From assembly GCA_041581935.1 (NCBI GenBank), contig JBFICP010000049.1:1-16951 (forward strand): a stretch of 16,951 bases of DNA, given 5' to 3'. The DNA comes from JAABYT01 sp041581935. GTDB taxonomy: Bacteria; Pseudomonadota; Gammaproteobacteria; HK1. The translations under genes and the position numbers were made by a program. Numbering within the stretch: position 1 is the first letter of the stretch; the number at the start of each line of letters is the position of its first letter. The notes beneath the pieces were generated by a model. That model was not told the DNA's origin. It saw only the letters and a list, made by a program, of their open reading frames with translations, and did not search any database. Below, one piece after another: positions 15,680 to 16,951 of this stretch.

Positions 15680-16549
15680 TTACTCGCGCGGACGCGCCGC
15701 GATTTCGTCGAGCACCGGACGCAGATAGGACAGAAAACCCTTTGGATCCTCGCTCATGGGAAAGTGGCCCATGCCATCCATGATGGTGGCCTTCGCACCC
15801 TGGATGCACCGCGCGAGCTCCCGTGTGTCGTCGGGCGTGCAGGAGTAATCGTACTCGCCGGTTAAAAGATAGAGCGGACAGCGGTTCGCATCGAGCCGCG
15901 TGACCTTGTCGCGGACATCGCCATCGACGGTATAAAAGTAAAGATCACCGCGAAATACCCCGGGTCCGCCCTGGGCGTAGTGCCAGAGCGTCTCCCAGCG
16001 ATCGGCGTCGGGCGCCGACGGTCCAATGAGACCGGATACGATTGCAGAGCACACTTCGCCGCCGTGCACGTCGGGACGGTGCAACCACTGCAGGTCGTAG
16101 TAGGGATCGGCGTGCGCACCGGATTGCAGGCCGATGAGTGCGCCAAAGCGCTCCGGGTGCTCGAGGGCAAGATGCAGGACGATACGCCCGCCGATGGAAC
16201 ACCCCATGACCACCGGTCGATGCAGCGAAAGCGCGTCGCAGACGGCAAGAATCATATCGATGTAGTCTTTCGAGGTGAGCCTGTACTCGAAGTTATGCCA
16301 GCCCGCCGGCGGTGACGATTTGCCGTGCCATGGCATGTCGAAAGAAATCACACGAAACTTTTCGATGATACCGGCATCGTTCATCACGGCCCGGTACTGC
16401 CGGGTGTCTGAACCCGCCGTGTGCAGACACAGCAGTGGAACTCCCTCGCCGGCTTCCTCCACGTAGAGCCGGTGCGGCTTGCCGAGAAGATCGAGCCGCA
16501 GGTAGCGGCCGAGGACGGGTTCGAATCCGGCCCGGGGCGAGGCACTCAT
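15680..16549 (-). CDS. Alpha/beta hydrolase
   Basis: 289 residues. The start ATG 16549 forms an ATGA overlap with the stop of the SCP2-like gene, so translation is probably coupled. The fold is recognised from LYVEEAGEGVPLLCLHTAGSDTRQY (oxyanion region HTAG, 43-46), the strand-turn VISFDMPWHGKS, the nucleophile elbow GCSIGG with Ser118, Asp234 in GEYDYSCTP and His262 in MGHFPMSE. The triad is complete. A cap domain lies about 145-210. The pattern resembles meta-cleavage and enol-lactone hydrolases and esterases; it does not fix a substrate. Neighbours encode a small SCP2-like protein and a D-2-hydroxyacid dehydrogenase, suggesting breakdown of an organic acid or hydrophobic compound. Confidence 0.9.
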   Translation of the reverse strand: MSASPRAGFEPVLGRYLRLDLLGKPHRLYVEEAGEGVPLLCLHTAGSDTRQYRAVMNDAGIIEKFRVISFDMPWHGKSSPPAGWHNFEYRLTSKDYIDMILAVCDALSLHRPVVMGCSIGGRIVLHLALEHPERFGALIGLQSGAHADPYYDLQWLHRPDVHGGEVCSAIVSGLIGPSAPDADRWETLWHYAQGGPGVFRGDLYFYTVDGDVRDKVTRLDANRCPLYLLTGEYDYSCTPDDTRELARCIQGAKATIMDGMGHFPMSEDPKGFLSYLRPVLDEIAARPRE

Positions 16550-16923
16550 GGCTGCGACCCTGCGCGCAGCCGCCCGAGCAAATCCTTGAAATAGCGCATG
16601 TGAGTCATGAACGGATAGGGATCGCCGTCGAGGCGCAGCCGTTTGAACTTCATCATCGCGACCAGATCGTGGTAGCCCGGAGGCGGCGAGTGGCTCCAGA
16701 ACGTGCCCCAGTCCTCGGCCGACGCGCGCAGCGCGAAGGTCCAGCGAGGCATGACGAGCGGTCCCCGATCCACCGAAGCGACTCGGCCGTCGCGTATATG
16801 AACAAGGTATTGGTCATCACCCACCTCCAGCATCAGGCTGACATCGAGAAAGCGGCCACGGTGGATCAGCCACGCATCGCCGTTGGCGAGCTCCGGTAAG
16901 CGTTCGACGGATTGCCTGCTCAT
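16546..16923 (-). CDS. Small SCP2-like (sterol carrier-type) protein
   Basis: 125 residues from ATG 16923, chosen for AGGAG 8 nt upstream; a GTG at 16947 is in frame but has no visible SD. After a short N-terminal helix, RFLDVSLMLEVGDDQYLVHIRDG forms beta strands, followed by FALRASAEDWGTFWSHSPPPG, then LVAMMKFKRLRLDGD and MTHMRYFKDLLGRLR. This order of a strand pair, a WxxF segment and a C-terminal amphipathic helix resembles SCP2-type lipid-binding domains, where the last part reads ...KLxGD..L....FxxLL. The match is by eye only. Family knowledge: SCP2 domains bind lipids or acyl chains in a hydrophobic cavity. The 4-bp overlap with the alpha/beta hydrolase suggests it binds or presents that enzyme's substrate. 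It may be the first gene of the operon, or an upstream gene may lie beyond the window. Confidence 0.6.
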   Translation of the reverse strand: MSRQSVERLPELANGDAWLIHRGRFLDVSLMLEVGDDQYLVHIRDGRVASVDRGPLVMPRWTFALRASAEDWGTFWSHSPPPGYHDLVAMMKFKRLRLDGDPYPFMTHMRYFKDLLGRLRAGSQP

Positions 16924-16951
16924 GACTGCTGCTCCTGGGGGTTGCACCCAT

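Noticed and set aside
14658..15728. 356-codon plus-strand ORF over the D-2-hydroxyacid dehydrogenase gene
   Set aside because: It is antisense to a gene with complete catalytic motifs and has Arg/His-rich low-complexity composition typical of shadow frames in GC-rich DNA.

Overview
The window reads as a chromosomal segment of a GC-rich Gram-negative bacterium, most likely a proteobacterium. The grounds are several signal-peptide proteins, a periplasmic PCu(A)C copper chaperone, a polytopic NnrS-type haem-copper protein, clear Shine-Dalgarno sites and frequent GTG/TTG starts. A finer taxonomic call is not supported. No rRNA, tRNA, CRISPR array, transposase or integrase was seen.

Region 1 (1-7721, minus strand) is a tight five-gene operon. 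In transcription order it holds a secreted DUF4159 protein, a membrane VWA protein with a glutamine-amidotransferase-like domain, a secreted caspase/legumain-fold protein lacking the catalytic Cys, a secreted TPR protein with a gluzincin (HEIAH) protease domain, and a MoxR AAA+ ATPase cut by the window edge. The first four genes overlap or abut; about 96 bp separate the last two. MoxR-VWA-DUF4159 loci are a known arrangement. The addition of a Cys-less caspase-like protein and an intact TPR-gluzincin makes this the best candidate in the window for an incompletely described system, plausibly envelope proteolysis or quality control run by an AAA+/VWA pair.

Region 2 (7722-10183, plus strand) starts with a leader that can form alternative hairpins, including a perfect 7-bp stem with a GAAA tetraloop, just before the SD of an exported intradiol-dioxygenase-like protein. 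After a 379-bp gene-free stretch comes a berberine-bridge-type FAD oxidoreductase. Region 3 (10197-12661) holds a convergent SDR, a divergent carnitine-dehydrogenase-like 3-hydroxyacyl dehydrogenase, and an unrecognised 155-residue protein.

Region 4 (12671-14410, minus) pairs a PCu(A)C copper chaperone with NnrS. An FNR/DNR-type palindrome (TGAT-N4-ATCA) lies upstream, which fits nitric-oxide or low-oxygen control and copper handling for respiratory enzymes. Region 5 (14580-16923, minus) is a small catabolic set: an SCP2-like protein, an alpha/beta hydrolase overlapping it by 4 bp, and a D-2-hydroxyacid dehydrogenase, with a possible terminator after it.

All assignments come from reading motifs in the translated sequence; no database search was run.
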